Positions 34,011 through 45,400 are shown, counted from the first letter of the stretch. The stretch is DNA of 64,000 bases from Isoetes taiwanensis (GCA_021234155.1 JAJEKV010000288.1:250001-314000), one strand, 5' to 3'. Numbers and translations are program-made. The notes: generated from the letters alone by a model not told the origin.

Positions 34011-35087
34011 TCAATATTCCTTGCGGATGCGACGCCAAGTGGATGTCCTTGGGCATGAGGGTCACCCTCTTCGCGTGGATCGCAGAGGTTCCTTCCTCAA
34101 ACAACCGGGTGAGCTCGGCCTCGCCGCCACTTGCAACACCCGAAGTTGTAAGGGACGCCACCCTATAGTCGGTGACGTTCTCGCCATCACCTCCCCGCAT
34201 AAGCCGCTCAAACGGCGCTTTCCTAATCGGGGAGATTAGTGCACCGCTGAAAGTGCTTAATCTCCTGAAAAACTCCGGCGGCAGCGGGGAATTAGGTCCA
34301 TGGTGGACCTTCTTGGGCTTCTTTCGAGTGGCGGTGGCGGCGGCTTGGTGGTTCTTTGGCGGCCGGCCCCCCTCCAACTGTCCATTGGGCGTTCTAGCTG
34401 GCAATACCAATCATTATACCTCGTCCGCAACGAAGGTATTCTTAGTATCTGCCAGGCGGGATTGCGGCAAAGGCGGTCCTCCTTCAAAGCGGCCTTTCGC
34501 CCATATACGCTTCTTTACCACCTTAGGTGGCTCAGACCCCTGCTGGATAAGGTGGTCTTGGTTACTACCCTTCCTCATTCTTCTTCCTCCTCCTCCCTTC
34601 TTCCACCTGCTCCTCCTCCCGGTGAGGCTCCTCGATGGCTTGACGGTTCGTGGGGACCCGTCGTTCTTTCTTTCGTCCTCCCTCCTGTAGCAGCTCCTCC
34701 TCTGCGCTCCCTCTTCCTCCTGGCTGCCCTCTCCTCGGCCACTCGGTGACCTTCTCCTTGCCCTTTTTTCTTGGGCGCAGAAGGCCCTTAGATCCACTGG
34801 CTTTTTGGACTTGCTCTTCCTTCCTTCCTGTTCCACTTCCGGTGGGGGGGCCTGAAGTGGCGAGATTCGTCGGTTCTTTGTGTGCCTGCCGACGAAGGGC
34901 TGCTCTCGGCATCGTGGTACGACTCGTCGCTGCTGCTGCTGCTGCTGGTAGGGGGAAGCTCCTCTTCTCCCTTCTTGGGCCGTAGGTGCTCCGGGATCTT
35001 CTTCACATGGCGTCCCGCTGCTAGGTTCGCCATCGAGAGTGTGGGGGCCTGCCCGGCTTCTGTGAGGTCTGCTTTGGTCCTGGCCAT
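34011..35087 (-). CDS. Histone H3/CENH3-like protein encoded by the chromovirus
   Basis: Minus strand. True ATG at 35087, about 560 bp after the primer site, opens M-A-R-T-K-A-D, followed by a Ser-rich, then Lys/Arg/Glu-rich tail of roughly 220 residues (frame changes near 34870 and 34600, and a double stop near 34414). The last ~100 residues (34323-34011) are a histone fold: K-K-P-K-K, then I-R-K-A-P-F-E-R-L (H3 alpha-N/alpha-1 has R-K-L-P-F-Q-R-L), E-L-T-R-L-F-E-E (end of alpha-2) and S-A-I-H-A-K-R-V-T-L-M-P-K-D-I-H-L-A, almost the H3 alpha-3/C-terminal signature. One extra base there separates this from R-I-R-K-E-Y-stop at 34011. A-R-T-K is the H3 start, and plant CENH3 proteins also begin M-A-R-T-K before a divergent tail. 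The alpha-1 to loop-1 part is poorly conserved. Its role in the element is unknown; a part in targeting or chromatin state is inference. Confidence 0.78.
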
Positions 35088-35650
35088 ACTTAACGGTCTA
35101 GAAAACGGGTGGGGATAGGCTGGTCAAGAGAGAGGTGGAGGTGTAGGGTTGGAGAGAGAAAATGGGGTGTCAGGGATATTTAAAGAGGAGGGTCCCTTAG
35201 AATATTCTCCTATCATCATTACCCCTATTTATTAGCCCCCCCTTATTAATTGCACCCTATTTAATAGTTATTTAATTATTAAAATATATACTAAAATTCG
35301 TATTATACTTGTAATTTTTCAATTTTCCTAATGGTTTGAGGTGTTAATTATGGATTTATGCCATTTTTCACCGGGTCTCCGATTGGCATGATTCTTCGAC
35401 CCATTTTAGGTGAAATTTGATGCAGATGCATAATTTTCACTTCAAATTTACTAGAAGATGAGTTTGACTCACTCAACCCTTCGTCTAACACTTAACCTAA
35501 ATCCTGACCCACTACCTAGGAGAAATTTTTTTTTTTTTCCCCCCCCCCATTTCATGGTTGAGTGGTGGAAATGTTCATTTCACACCTCTATAGGCCTGTT
35601 AGACTACTTCATGGTTATGGTCGAGTGCTAGTTCTTGGTCAACCAAGAAT
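35088..35650 (-). other. Leader of the 13.1-kb element
   Basis: Untranslated region between primer site and the M-A-R-T-K start codon. It holds a T run next to a C run near 35527-35549 and no gene. Confidence 0.5.
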
Positions 35651-35665
35651 GGCTCTCGATACCAT
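35651..35665 (-). other. Primer-binding site
   Basis: The minus strand reads TGGTATCGAGAGCCA one base inside the 5-prime LTR. It differs from the common TGGTATCAGAGC by an extra base (C-G-A-G), which may be real or a sequence error. Confidence 0.8.
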
Positions 35666-35666
35666 T

Positions 35667-37309
35667 GTGACGCCCCGCTAAACATATACAGCCAGACCGC
35701 ATACCCGGCAGAAATCCCCCATCGGCTCAGCAACCGCGATGGGCTCTTTCGTCACCCCCGCGACTCGAGGTAACTCTTAGTGCGGGAGGGAACACTTAAG
35801 GTGTCTTTGGCGCCCTTCCCCTATGGGCTCCTATAACAAATGAAGTTTATAACACGCCGAAACTAGCATCAAACATATATAAATACTACCTCGAAGGGTA
35901 GTGCATCACACACATATAATGTACAAAGATGATAAGCACAAACCGTAAAACATGAGAGCTCCTACCCGCTCGGACTGTGGGAGGATGTGACCGGGCTAGG
36001 TCTCAAGATAGAGCAGCACCGAGTCATGGCAATGGCGTAGGGCTGGCATAGAACAATGGCTAGGGGTTGACCACTCCATCCGCCCCTCCCCGTGCATACT
36101 TTGCGCATGGGCTAGATCAGGCTCGACAGACTCTAGCCTTCGGGGAACGCAATCCCATGGTATCACCCATCGGGACTGCTCCGTGTTGCATCTCCCCGGT
36201 CCGGGATGAGGCGTGAAGGGTTGCATCTCCCCTTCCCGTGGTCTAGAGGTGCCGGTATGCTAGAGAATCGCGGGGCACACACCCATTCGCACTGATCAAC
36301 CCCCAAAACGAGAGCCAAGCCATCACTTGCAGCTCTCGAGAGGCGTGTGGCAACACCATTGCCCCGGGAGGTGTCGGACCCATGCTCGCCCACACTAAGT
36401 GACCCACCATAAGCCTAGCTCACTATGGGATCCCCCGAAGCCCCCCACTGCGGGGATCCTCCCTCCACATTCCCTCTAGCCCCGTTATCCGGTGCCGAGT
36501 CATATCATAGCCTCCATAGCCCGGGTGGGCTCCTATGCAATGTGCCGCAACTAATAGGAACTAAGGGATCTACTCTAGGAACATACTACATATGGCCCTA
36601 GGTCTCTACCCCCTTCCCAATACAAGAGGAGCAAATATGATCAACCATCAACATATAATCATTACATCATGAGAATAATCATAAGAAGAACATCTTAACC
36701 TAATCATACAAATCTAACTAATAGTTAGGGTTCCTTGATTAGGGTTCAAGATGTTGAATATGGGCTCTAGGATGGCTCTACTCTAGATACAAGATACTAG
36801 CATATCTCGAATGCTAATTCGGATAAGCTATCACAACTACTATCCTACATACCGCACTCCCGAAGCTCTCCCTCCCGGATCCGTGTGCCTCCATGATCTT
36901 CGACTCACAAGATGCCGCTCCTACTCCAAGAACGAAGGCCTACCCCCCGGGGCTGCCGCACCAGCCTATGCCACAACAAGCGGTGTTCAAACGGGGTTTT
37001 GAGCGCAGTAGGTGAGTCTCGGGTGCTAGGGCTGGAAAGAGGCCTAGGGTTAGGGTTTATGCCTATATAGGTTAGGTCCACCTAGGATGCCACGTGGCAC
37101 CAATCGGGTGAGTCTTGTGTGGCGGTGCCCCAATAGGTTAAGGCCACATGGATAATGGCTTAACCTATGGTTGGCTAAGTTATGAGAATAACTTGGCCAT
37201 GCCCCCTAGTGCCACCCTTATGGTATACAAGGCTATGAATGATAGACTTGTATAGTGACGGATCCAGGAATATACGTATTTATAGCGTATATTCCCCTGG
37301 ACCGTCACA
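35667..37309 (-). repeat. 5-prime LTR of the 13.1-kb element
   Basis: Adjacent to the primer site. It carries TATAAATA at 37284-37277, close to its 5-prime edge. It differs from the other LTR mainly by short indels in C/G runs. Confidence 0.92.
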
Positions 37310-37314
37310 AAAAT

Positions 37315-38499
37315 GAAATACAATATTGAAAGCGATGTAAGCATCCATGCTTTACCTGATCAACCATACATGATGTGTTACCACTGATTTTAGAAGGTTT
37401 GATATGATCTTCCTTTGGCATCAGTTATAAAGCAGGATAGGAAGCATTCATTGAGAAAAATAGCTAATAATTGAGCATATATAAGGTGAGATCGAAAGTT
37501 TCAAACCATCAACATTTTATAAGATCTATTAAAAAGTTGGGCATGGTTCTAACATGGCATTACCTGGCGCGAAGACCTCATCATAGTTGGATCTAGAGAA
37601 TGTATGAAGATCTGCAACCCATAAGATCGAGAACAATCCATAAATGCATAGGTTTGATTTACCTTCAATATTCTGTAGAGGCATGCATGTCATTCGAAAC
37701 GAAAGTGCCTTGCACCATAATTGAAATTGATAAAAGGTTTCCTTCTAATAGTCTGCATAATAAAATGGCAGTGCATGTCATGGTTTGAACCGACATGCAG
37801 AACTTTCATCAGCCTATACAAACATAGCAAATAAAGCATGCTTACGTAGACAAAGCATGCAGGAGCATTCCATTGGCAAAAGCTCTACATCTAAGAAAAT
37901 TGAGACGAGAAATGGACGGCAAGCCTAACGTTTCTGAATTTGTCCCATGTAAAGAAATTTGAGGCCCTCTTTGTTGCAGTTTCTAGGATGTTGATGCAAC
38001 TAAAGATCTTTCTGCACTCGTGTTGTCATCTGATCCTTCAATCTGGACTGACAAAAATGCAAAACATATGCCAATTTTTGTCATGATCTGTAAAGAATCC
38101 CTTTTCATGGCATTATATACCATGTTTACTGCAACAACATTATATGCCCTTTTTACTACAGAATCCCTGTTTACTACAACAACATTATGTGTCCTTTTTT
38201 AAACTGGAAACAGAATCCTACGTAGTCTTATTTTATTGACAAATGTGCATTTTTTTTTTACCAATTTGTAATAAATGGCAGAAAAAATTAGCGATGGTGG
38301 ATTTGGCCCGTGAATGATGACCTTCCATAGAGCATTTCTTCAGTATTTCAAGAAAAGAAACAAATTGACTGCATTTTTGGCCGAGATACCCCTTCCATTC
38401 TATCCAGCGGGGTCTGGTGCCATCTTTTCTGTGGCTTTTTGTTAAGTTCAACCCATGCTTTACATGCACGGCCTCTGTAGGCTTGTTGGGATCGTACCT
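37315..38499. other. No recognisable gene
   Basis: AT-rich sequence on the far side of the 13.1-kb insertion. I looked on the minus strand for upstream RNR exons and found none with the conserved motifs. Short GT-AG-bounded open pieces near 37345-37372 and 37570-37620 cannot be assigned. Confidence 0.45.
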
Positions 38500-38755
38500 C
38501 CGGGAGGTAATGGATACGCGGACTCAGTTATGCCCCCCTGTCCGACATTAACCTCAGCTGTACTTGTGATTATGTATATAACTGTGCAGTATGTCAGCAT
38601 CCTTATTGCTACTAAGGTTTTTCCCCCGAAAACCCTTCGGGGCGGGGGTTTTTTAATCCTGGTAGTAATACGCCTGCTGCTCTCTCTCTTTGTACTTGGG
38701 TCCCATAGGCCAGTTGGTCTCCGTGGACGATAAAATCATATTCTATTCTATTCTT
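38500..38755 (+). repeat. LINE 3-prime tail with conserved hairpin
   Basis: Contains GGTTTTTCCCCCGAAAACCC followed by TTCGGGGCGGGGG, a GC hairpin, then TTTTTTAATCCTGGTAGTAA, GGGTCCCATAGGCCAGTTGG, and an ATTCT repeat tail. The hairpin region recurs in reverse complement at 51325-51376, which adjoins LINE coding sequence. That identifies this as a 5-prime-truncated LINE copy. Confidence 0.65.
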
Positions 38756-39831
38756 CTAGATGCGGCCAGGTTTCTATGATTTACTAACATCTGATTTAAA
38801 ATCTACAACAAATTCACCAAGGTAAAAACCAACTTTGACTTGGGAATAAGCATCACAAATCATATTACCTATATAAATCTTGCTTGTTTGCACCAGAAAT
38901 CGCAGCTCAGAATTTGGAGTTTTTGCAGGCTTTAAGCTTCAAAACAACACCACAAACATCCATGCAAGCCTACCTAGAATAGGGCTTTTAAGCAGCCTCA
39001 CGATCTATTTAATCTTTTCCTTCCTCGAAACTGCCCTATTCTTAAGCAGCCTGTCGAGGATTTGTGGGCTGCTTGGGGATGCAGAACTATGCTTAAAGAC
39101 CTGACTCTTATATGCCAATCAAGTAGCAAATAACAATAGATAAGCATGAGTTCCATGCGATTGCACCATACATCCTTGCGAGCACCTCATACAGACTTGC
39201 TTTGTTGCGAGGTTGCTATGTTTCTTTAATGTGGAGCTGGAAGCAAGCACAGGACGTTACACATGCAGGCTATCCAGTTGATGCTCTTTTCTTGCTAAAT
39301 CTAGCAATCTCAGTCCAGCTACAACAACATTCTTGCTCCACCAAGAAGTCTTGCTCTGGATCATTCTGGCGTGTCCATGTGGATCCTCCATGTGTCAAGA
39401 AGAGAAAAGAGGATGCTGCAAAATCTGGACGGCATAGTTCTCGGTATTGTATTGAAAATTCTCGGCATGGCTGTGTTCTACCCTAAATCTTGTGTAGGTA
39501 TTTCCATCGTTCGGATATTTGACGTTTAAGAAATTATTTGGTCAGGATCTAATGTCTAGGGTCTGGGTTCGGGGTCGCCTGCAAGACAGCCCTCTATGAG
39601 GACATGTGGATCAAGCAGACAATTTCTAGTATAGTGTGTTACTCGGGATTTTGTAACGAAATCAGAATCGAAAGAATGAAACAGAAAAGCAAAGAATTAT
39701 ATGCCAAGATAAGACGCATTGATGCTACTAGATTTGCGGCGAGATATGGGAATCTAGAATTGGAATGTACCTCGTATGTGGACAGGTCAGCAAAAAGTGA
39801 TTGGGCCATCGTGGCATGTAAGAGTCGGTAG
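38756..39831. other. No recognisable gene
   Basis: Contains one imperfect inverted repeat (AGAATAGGGC near 38977 and GCCCTATTCT near 39033). No domain seen on either strand. Confidence 0.4.
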
Positions 39832-39841
39832 GGCTATAAAA
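39832..39841 (+). promoter_or_regulatory. Candidate TATA box
   Basis: GGCTATAAAAGA on the plus strand is a strong TATA match. No plus-strand gene follows, so it may belong to an unrecognised LTR or be chance. Confidence 0.25.
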
Positions 39842-40255
39842 GACGAACAAGGAGTGAAGCGAGAACACTACTAGTTGCAACGATGGAGATGGTAAACACC
39901 ATACCAAAGAATTGCCTTGAATGGCTTACCTGCCATATGAATCTTACCTGCCATATGAATGACCTTGATATTTGGAAGATGAAGAACCATGGCATCCCCA
40001 TGGATGGCTGGCTGTCCACTTCGGCGACATGTCCAACTATTAGGACGTGATACTGCACCTATGCTATGATCAGGAGCAGGGCTATGTAATCCTGTGGGCC
40101 TGTGCTCCTCCCGATATGGAGTAGCAGGAAATTTAGAGTAGGATTTTGTGCGTAGATTAAGGGCGATGCCCCCTGCGATTAAGTAAGGGCTATGCTCAAT
40201 TTTTGTGTAATCTGACTCTTTTTGTGAATATAATATAAGCGAGTACCTCAATCAT

Positions 40256-41555
40256 GTGCATCTGTGTCTTCAGTTGTATCTGTTGTTTCTGTGTGAAAGG
40301 GTTTGAGGCAAAAACCATTAACCAAAGTAGGTAATGGAGAGCCATCTAATTCCGTGAGTTGAAACACACTCTGTTGGACCACCTGAATAATTCCGTAAGG
40401 GCCAAGCCAACGAAATTTGAGCTTGCCTGGAAAATTTTTGTACCGGGATCATAAAGAAGAACGAAATCCCCTTCCTTGAAAGTTTTGGTTTTGATGTGTT
40501 TGTCATGCCAAGATTTTCGTAATTGTTCCCCAGTAAGAACCCTGAGATAAGCATCCCTGCGAAGTTCATCTAATTGTTGCAACTGTTAAGTCCTCTCCTG
40601 TAAAGCAGCAGGAGGATCATGGGTAGTAGCAAGTTGAAATCGAAGAGCGGGTAGAACAAACTCAAAAGGCATCAAAACCTCTTGGCCATACACTAATTTG
40701 AACGGTGTCTGCCCTGTGGCAATTTTGTAAGTAGTGTTATAGGCCCATAAAATAGTGGGTAACTTGTCCTGCCAATCTGTTCTGGAAGCGTTTTCTTGAG
40801 AATGTTGATTAGGGTCTTGTTGGTACATTCCGCAAGACCATTGCCTTGTGGATAATATGGAGTGCTCTTTTTATGGTGGATGTGCAAGTAGTTCGTCAGT
40901 TCTTTGATCGTATGATTAACAAAATGAACACCTCGGTCGCTCACTAGTTCCGTGGGGCAGCCGAAGTGTGTAATGACATTTGTATAGAGCACCCGCATCG
41001 TGCTGGCGGTAGTGTTATCTAGTAACGCACAGGCTTCAGCCCATTTCGTTGCATAATTAGTGAGAACAAGGATAAATCGAGTACGGGAGTTTCGAGCAGG
41101 TGGATCCATGGGCCCAACAAAATCTATACCCCATTTGCTGAAGGGTAATGGCATGGCAATGGGAGTTAAGGGTAAAGCATCACGGGTCGTGGGTCTTCCC
41201 ATGCGCTGACAAACATCACAATAGCACGCATGAGCGTGGGCGTATTTGAATAGCGTGGGCGTATTCGTGCCTCGTTATCACCATTAAAATGGCCTCCACT
41301 AAGGCCTTCATCGGCTTGGCGAACTATCTCTGGGACTTCATGAGGAAGAACACATTTATGCAAAATCATATCCTTGCCATGCTTGTAAAGATGTCCAACA
41401 ACCATGGTATAGTCACAGACTTCACAAAGGAACTGTTGACGGCGTAAGCGCAACTTTTCAGGAGAAAGGGTGGGATCTTCAGATGGTAAGGCACCAGAGA
41501 GAAGATGTTGTTGGTAGTCGTAAAACCATCGCTGTGACCAAGAAGAGTTGAGCAT
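40256..41555 (-). pseudogene. Gypsy integrase
   Basis: 41555-41166 has the N-terminal zinc-binding part (G-L-S-G-G-H-F). After a frame change, 41202-40693 is open with the full catalytic triad: Asp27 (W-G-I-D-F-V-G-P), Asp89 (L-V-S-D-R-G-V-H-F) and Glu125 (G-L-A-E-C-T-N), a D-D-35-E arrangement. 40828-40586 follows with I-L-W-A-Y-N-T-T. Near 40437-40380 a third frame gives R-W-L-G-P-Y-G-I-I-Q, the G-P-Y motif. Three frames are used, so the product is broken. Confidence 0.83.
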
Positions 41556-42852
41556 CTAGGAAACTGTCAGAAACTCCTGAGGACGGGTCATCAATGTGAA
41601 GGCATGAAAGATAATCAGGCACCACATGAGACTTGCCTGCCTTATGAATGATTTCAAAGGGAGCAAACTCTTGGAGAAGCAGCACCCAGCGAGCAATACG
41701 TCCCCTGGGCGTGGTCTTATTGATCAGATAGAGCAGAGCTTGATGATCCACAAAAAACTCGATTTTGCTACCTAGCAGATAGTGACGGAACCATTGTATA
41801 CAGAAGATGAGTCCAAGTGCTTCCCGTTCCGTGGCAGAATATTTTTTCTCGGCAGGGTTGAGTCTTCTGCTTGCATAGCGAATCGGTTTATCAAGCTGAA
41901 AATCATATTCCTGGGAAAGAACAAAACCAATAGCAAAAGTTGAAACATCCACATGAACGTGAAATAGTTTGTTCCATTGAGATGGAACAAGAACATGGGC
42001 TTGAGTAAGCAGTTTCTTCAATTTTTGAAAGGCTGCATCCGCCGGGGGATTCCAAGTCCAAGTGGATTCATCACCCGTGAGTTTATGAATGGGATCGGCA
42101 ATGGTAGCTAGTCCAGGAATGAAGGTAGCATAGTAATTCACTTTGCCAAGAAACGAGCATGTCTCTTTAATGTTTATAGGGGTGTGAGCTTTGAGCACAC
42201 AGCTGATCTTGGCAGAGTCTGTGGTAACGCCTTCTTTACTGACAACATAGCTGAGAAGGACATCCGAAGTGACGTAGAAAGTACAAATCTCAGGATTCAA
42301 TCTAATGCCTGATTCATCACATTTTTGAAAAACAAGCTCAAGTTTGGTGAGATGATCATCCATGGAGTTGTAAGCAGAAAAGTCATCTTGGAAAACTTGC
42401 AAAAAAAGCATTTTCTTTCATGTAATCCTGAAAAACAAAAAGCATAATGTCTTAAAAAGTAGATGGTGAGTTGGACAAACCAAATGGCACCACTTTGTAA
42501 GTAAAAGTGTCCCACGGCGTGGTGAATATTATTTTCGATTGATCTTCAGCTCTAGTGGATATTTGATTGTAGCCAGAGAAACTATCCATGAAGGAGTACA
42601 TTTCATGGCTGCTACTTCTTCAAGAACTTGATCCGTGAAGGGTAGCAGGAAATGATCTCGTTTCATGGCCATATTGAGTTTTCTGTAATCCACGCAAACA
42701 CGTATTTTCCCATTATGCTTCAGGGCAATAACAACAGATCCACTCAGAATGTTTGAGTCTAGCAACCAGAAGTTTATCAATTTCGGCTTTGACACGGTCA
42801 CGATAGTTGGGGTTGAGCCTGTACTGTCGTTGCTAGATGGGGCGTGCATCAA
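41479..42852 (-). pseudogene. Gypsy reverse transcriptase and RNase H
   Basis: 42852-42529 holds the fingers (G-K-I-R-V-C-V-D-Y-R-K-L-N). A frameshift and a short damaged stretch lie at 42528-42412. 42411-41479 is open: V-F-Q-D-D-F-S-A-Y with the active-site Asp pair near 42387, G-K-V-N-Y-Y thumb motif, then RNase H with H-V-D-V-S-T, A-T-E-R-E-A-L-G and F-V-D-H-Q-A-L. The active-site motif reads F-Q-D-D rather than Y-x-D-D. Confidence 0.85.
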
Positions 42853-43430
42853 GTTTGGTAGGAATGGTGAGTTCCCCCAACTCTATTTTGATACCTCTTA
42901 AATCTTTATCACTCCATGAAAAGATGTATTTGAATTTTTTGAAGAGACTGAGTGCGCGAGCTTTAGAGGGTTTGGAAGATTGGCAGCTAACCTGATTGGT
43001 TGGTTGTCTCCTAAGTCAATGATTTCAACTTTAAGAGTCTGAATATGTGGAATGACCTAAATATGACTAGGTGGTTGTAATAACACTGGGGGTTCAGCAC
43101 TCTGAGTGGAAAAGAATAGAGGATGTTGAGTTGGGTCCAGTAAAGATTGCATCATAACAGCAGCGACGTCAACAGTGCCCTTAGGGGTGTCAACATCCTG
43201 CTGGAGTTCAACGTGCTGAATGTGATTGCAAGGCACAAGATAGGGATCAAGCAACGATGCAACAGCGTGGTCTTTATCTAGACTCATATCGCCCCAAGGA
43301 TTAACATACTCAGGATAGGCAGATAAAGGCAAGCCGATGGCAGTGCTTGGACGTGATAAGTGTTTTGAAGTCACTATCAGAGAGCGACGATCCAGTATGT
43401 TCAACAGAGATGAGTTCAGGGAATAAATTA
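42853..43430 (-). pseudogene. Gypsy protease-RT linker
   Basis: Minus-strand open frame 43404-43057 followed by damaged sequence to the reverse transcriptase. It holds ordinary residues with no motif and lies between protease and reverse transcriptase of the same element. Confidence 0.45.
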
Positions 43431-44007
43431 CTAATCACATATTTCTTATTAGCCGGAATGAGTTTAGCTAAACTTGCTCAATATTAATCCCAAAACTTTC
43501 TGTGGTTTAGCTAAACTCTACACATTTTTCCTCTCATACTTTCTAGCGTTTAGCTAAACTAACCCAAACATCATCCCAAAAATTTCTATGGTGTGGCCAA
43601 CAGAAAATATTAAGCCAAATTACTATACTTGTTTTCAGTTGTTTCCACTTATTTTAATCATTTTCTTTGTGAAAACATTTTAAAATAATGCTAACTAGCA
43701 AATTCTAGGACTCAAATTAATTCATAATGCTAGAAAGTAAACTACTAATCATATATTTTTTATATAAACTAGAATGATGTTAGCTAAACTAGTCCGAAAT
43801 TCATTCTCAAAGTTTCTATGGTTTAGCTAAACAATACAAACTTTCACTCTCTTACTTTCTAGCGTTTGGCTAAAGAGCTCCAAGGTTGGTGCAGTCCCGA
43901 AAAAAGGTAAGCTAAAATTATTATTTTTTTCCCAATTTTTTCCATTTACTTTAGCCAAATTTTTTTGAAAATGTGCTAAAAAATCGCCAACTAGCTAAGT
44001 TTAGCCC
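43431..44007. mobile_element. 577-bp insertion with GTTTAGCTAAAC palindromes
   Basis: AT-rich and non-coding, flanked by ATAAATTA at 43423-43430 and 44008-44015. Removing it with one flank copy restores an open gypsy frame. Inside, a block of about 315 bp is repeated in tandem (compare 43431 with about 43742), each with GGTTTAGCTAAAC and TTACTTTCTAGCGTTT. The 8-bp duplication suits a hAT-type element, but clear terminal inverted repeats are not visible. Confidence 0.6.
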
Positions 44008-44029
44008 ATAAATTATTCCATGGATGAGT

Positions 44030-44460
44030 TTCCCAGTTTCAATATCCATAGTGGCATTCAATTGGCCATCAATAATGACAAGTTGATCAGTGCTCTAATA
44101 GTGAATGCTTTTAGCCTGGCGGAGAAAAGATCGTCCAACCAGCATTTCATAATCACTAGGATCCTCTCCAGTTTTTCAAACACCAAGTTCCAAGGGGAAT
44201 TTGAGATCACCGATGCTGATGTGAAGAATGGGAGTGACGCTTTGAGGGCGCGTGATGTGGCCATTGGCGAGCTTGATGTTATAAGGAGCATGATATAGTT
44301 GAGTGATGCCCAGTTGTTTCCTGAGTTTATCCATGATGGGGTTGACAGCACTGCCTCCATCAATCTGTACATGATTAATCTATTGATTCCCAATAGTTAC
44401 ATGAACCGTGTATGTGGAAATGGCAAACGGGCCAACAAAAACAGTGGGTAGCGGCAATTG
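44030..44460 (-). pseudogene. Gypsy aspartic protease
   Basis: Minus strand, about 44460-44030. V-Q-I-D-G-G-S-A-V-N-P carries the catalytic Asp (near 44360) in a D-G-G form instead of D-S-G or D-T-G. L-V-G-R-S-F-L-R-Q-A is the second conserved segment. In-frame stops occur upstream of the Asp and near 44170 and 44105. Confidence 0.65.
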
Positions 44461-44479
44461 TTCCATGAGGGCAGGATAT

Positions 44480-45400
44480 TACTTTAAGATAGTGGAGAAA
44501 CTGAGGGGAATTTTGATCTTGGCGAGTTCTCCTTGTAGCTCCAAGGGAACATGAGCTAAGGGATCAGCAGGATCCAATGGTGCGGGCATCGAGGCTGAAA
44601 TTTCCCTGAGGAGTACGACTTCAGCAACTGTATTGGATACGGCTGAGCGCGTGAGGTGGTTGTAGATGCGGAGGGCACTTCCTGACACTGTTGAGTGCGT
44701 ATGATAGCGTGAACATTGGCCAGCGTGCGTCCTTCAACAACTTGCATGAGCTTAAGAATACTTTGACGGACTTTTGGCATAACATGAGGCATGAGCTTGT
44801 CGAGATCAGGGGCAAAATGTACCATCTTACGTACCTCATGAGGGATAGTGTCGACTGCAAAAGCAGGTTGCATGTCATGAGGCGTGAGCATTAAAGGGCG
44901 GGTACCCAGGTGTTGGCATGAGATCAGACCAACCCAATTGGATTGTTGTACCAGAGGATTGAGAGCTTGATAGATCTCTTCTTGAGCTTGTTGGTCCAAT
45001 ACAGCAGGTGGAGGAGCTTGTTGGATCCTCTGATGTTGAGGCGCTCGAGGTGGTTTTTTCAAGGTGGGGCGGGGCCTTGTTTCCCATTAGCTACCCAGAG
45101 TTGATAAGCTTTGAGGCATAGCGAGGCAGTTTGGTTAGTGCCTGGAAGTTGTACTTGAATTTGAGGGAGTTGTGGGCACGCCGTGGTGGTGTGCTCCACT
45201 CCTGACAGTGATAACATTGAGCTTTTGCAGGATCAAAAGGAGTGTGTGAGCTTTGGCCTCGTGATTGTTAAGATGGCTGGGGTTGTGGAAATTGCTGTTG
45301 TTGTTGATATTGTTGAGGCTGTTGATATTGATGAGGCATCATCTGAACTTGAGAGACCATTTTTCGTCGAAAAGGCATGGGGTGAGAGCGCGTGCATTCT
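44480..45400 (-). pseudogene. Gypsy Gag (Gln/Pro-rich, CCHC knuckle)
   Basis: Minus strand. A Gln/Pro-rich run (45340-45260) precedes a zinc knuckle near 45219-45178 (C-Y-H-C, then H and C in the neighbouring frame, so one base is missing). The frame 45062-44556 continues with many Gln, Pro and His. The usual capsid part is not recognisable and is probably lost at the junction near 45410. Confidence 0.6.

Larger units (their letters stand above)
24225..37309 (-). mobile_element. 13.1-kb Ty3/gypsy chromovirus carrying a histone H3-like ORF
   Basis: LTRs of 1646 bp (24225-25870) and 1643 bp (35667-37309) begin TGTGACG and end CGTCACA. AAAAT is duplicated at 24220-24224 and 37310-37314. In minus orientation the order is: LTR, primer site (35665-35651), histone H3-like ORF, unassigned ORF, gag with a zinc knuckle, protease, reverse transcriptase, RNase H, integrase, chromodomain, polypurine tract (25881-25871), LTR. 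The structure is complete. The coding frames carry many small indels, concentrated in GC-rich tracts, and the LTRs differ by the same kind of indel while long AT-rich stretches match almost perfectly. Some breaks may therefore be consensus errors. Confidence 0.92.

Noticed and set aside
34172-35118. Plus-strand open frames rich in Ser/Leu/Pro
   Set aside because: Antisense shadows of the Lys/Arg/Glu-rich tail and histone fold on the minus strand.
37345-37640. Small minus-strand GT-AG-bounded exons (one reads S-N-Y-D-E-V-F-A-P)
   Set aside because: They faintly resemble a copia RT motif or an unknown gene, but are too short and isolated to support a gene, and they do not match ribonucleotide reductase.
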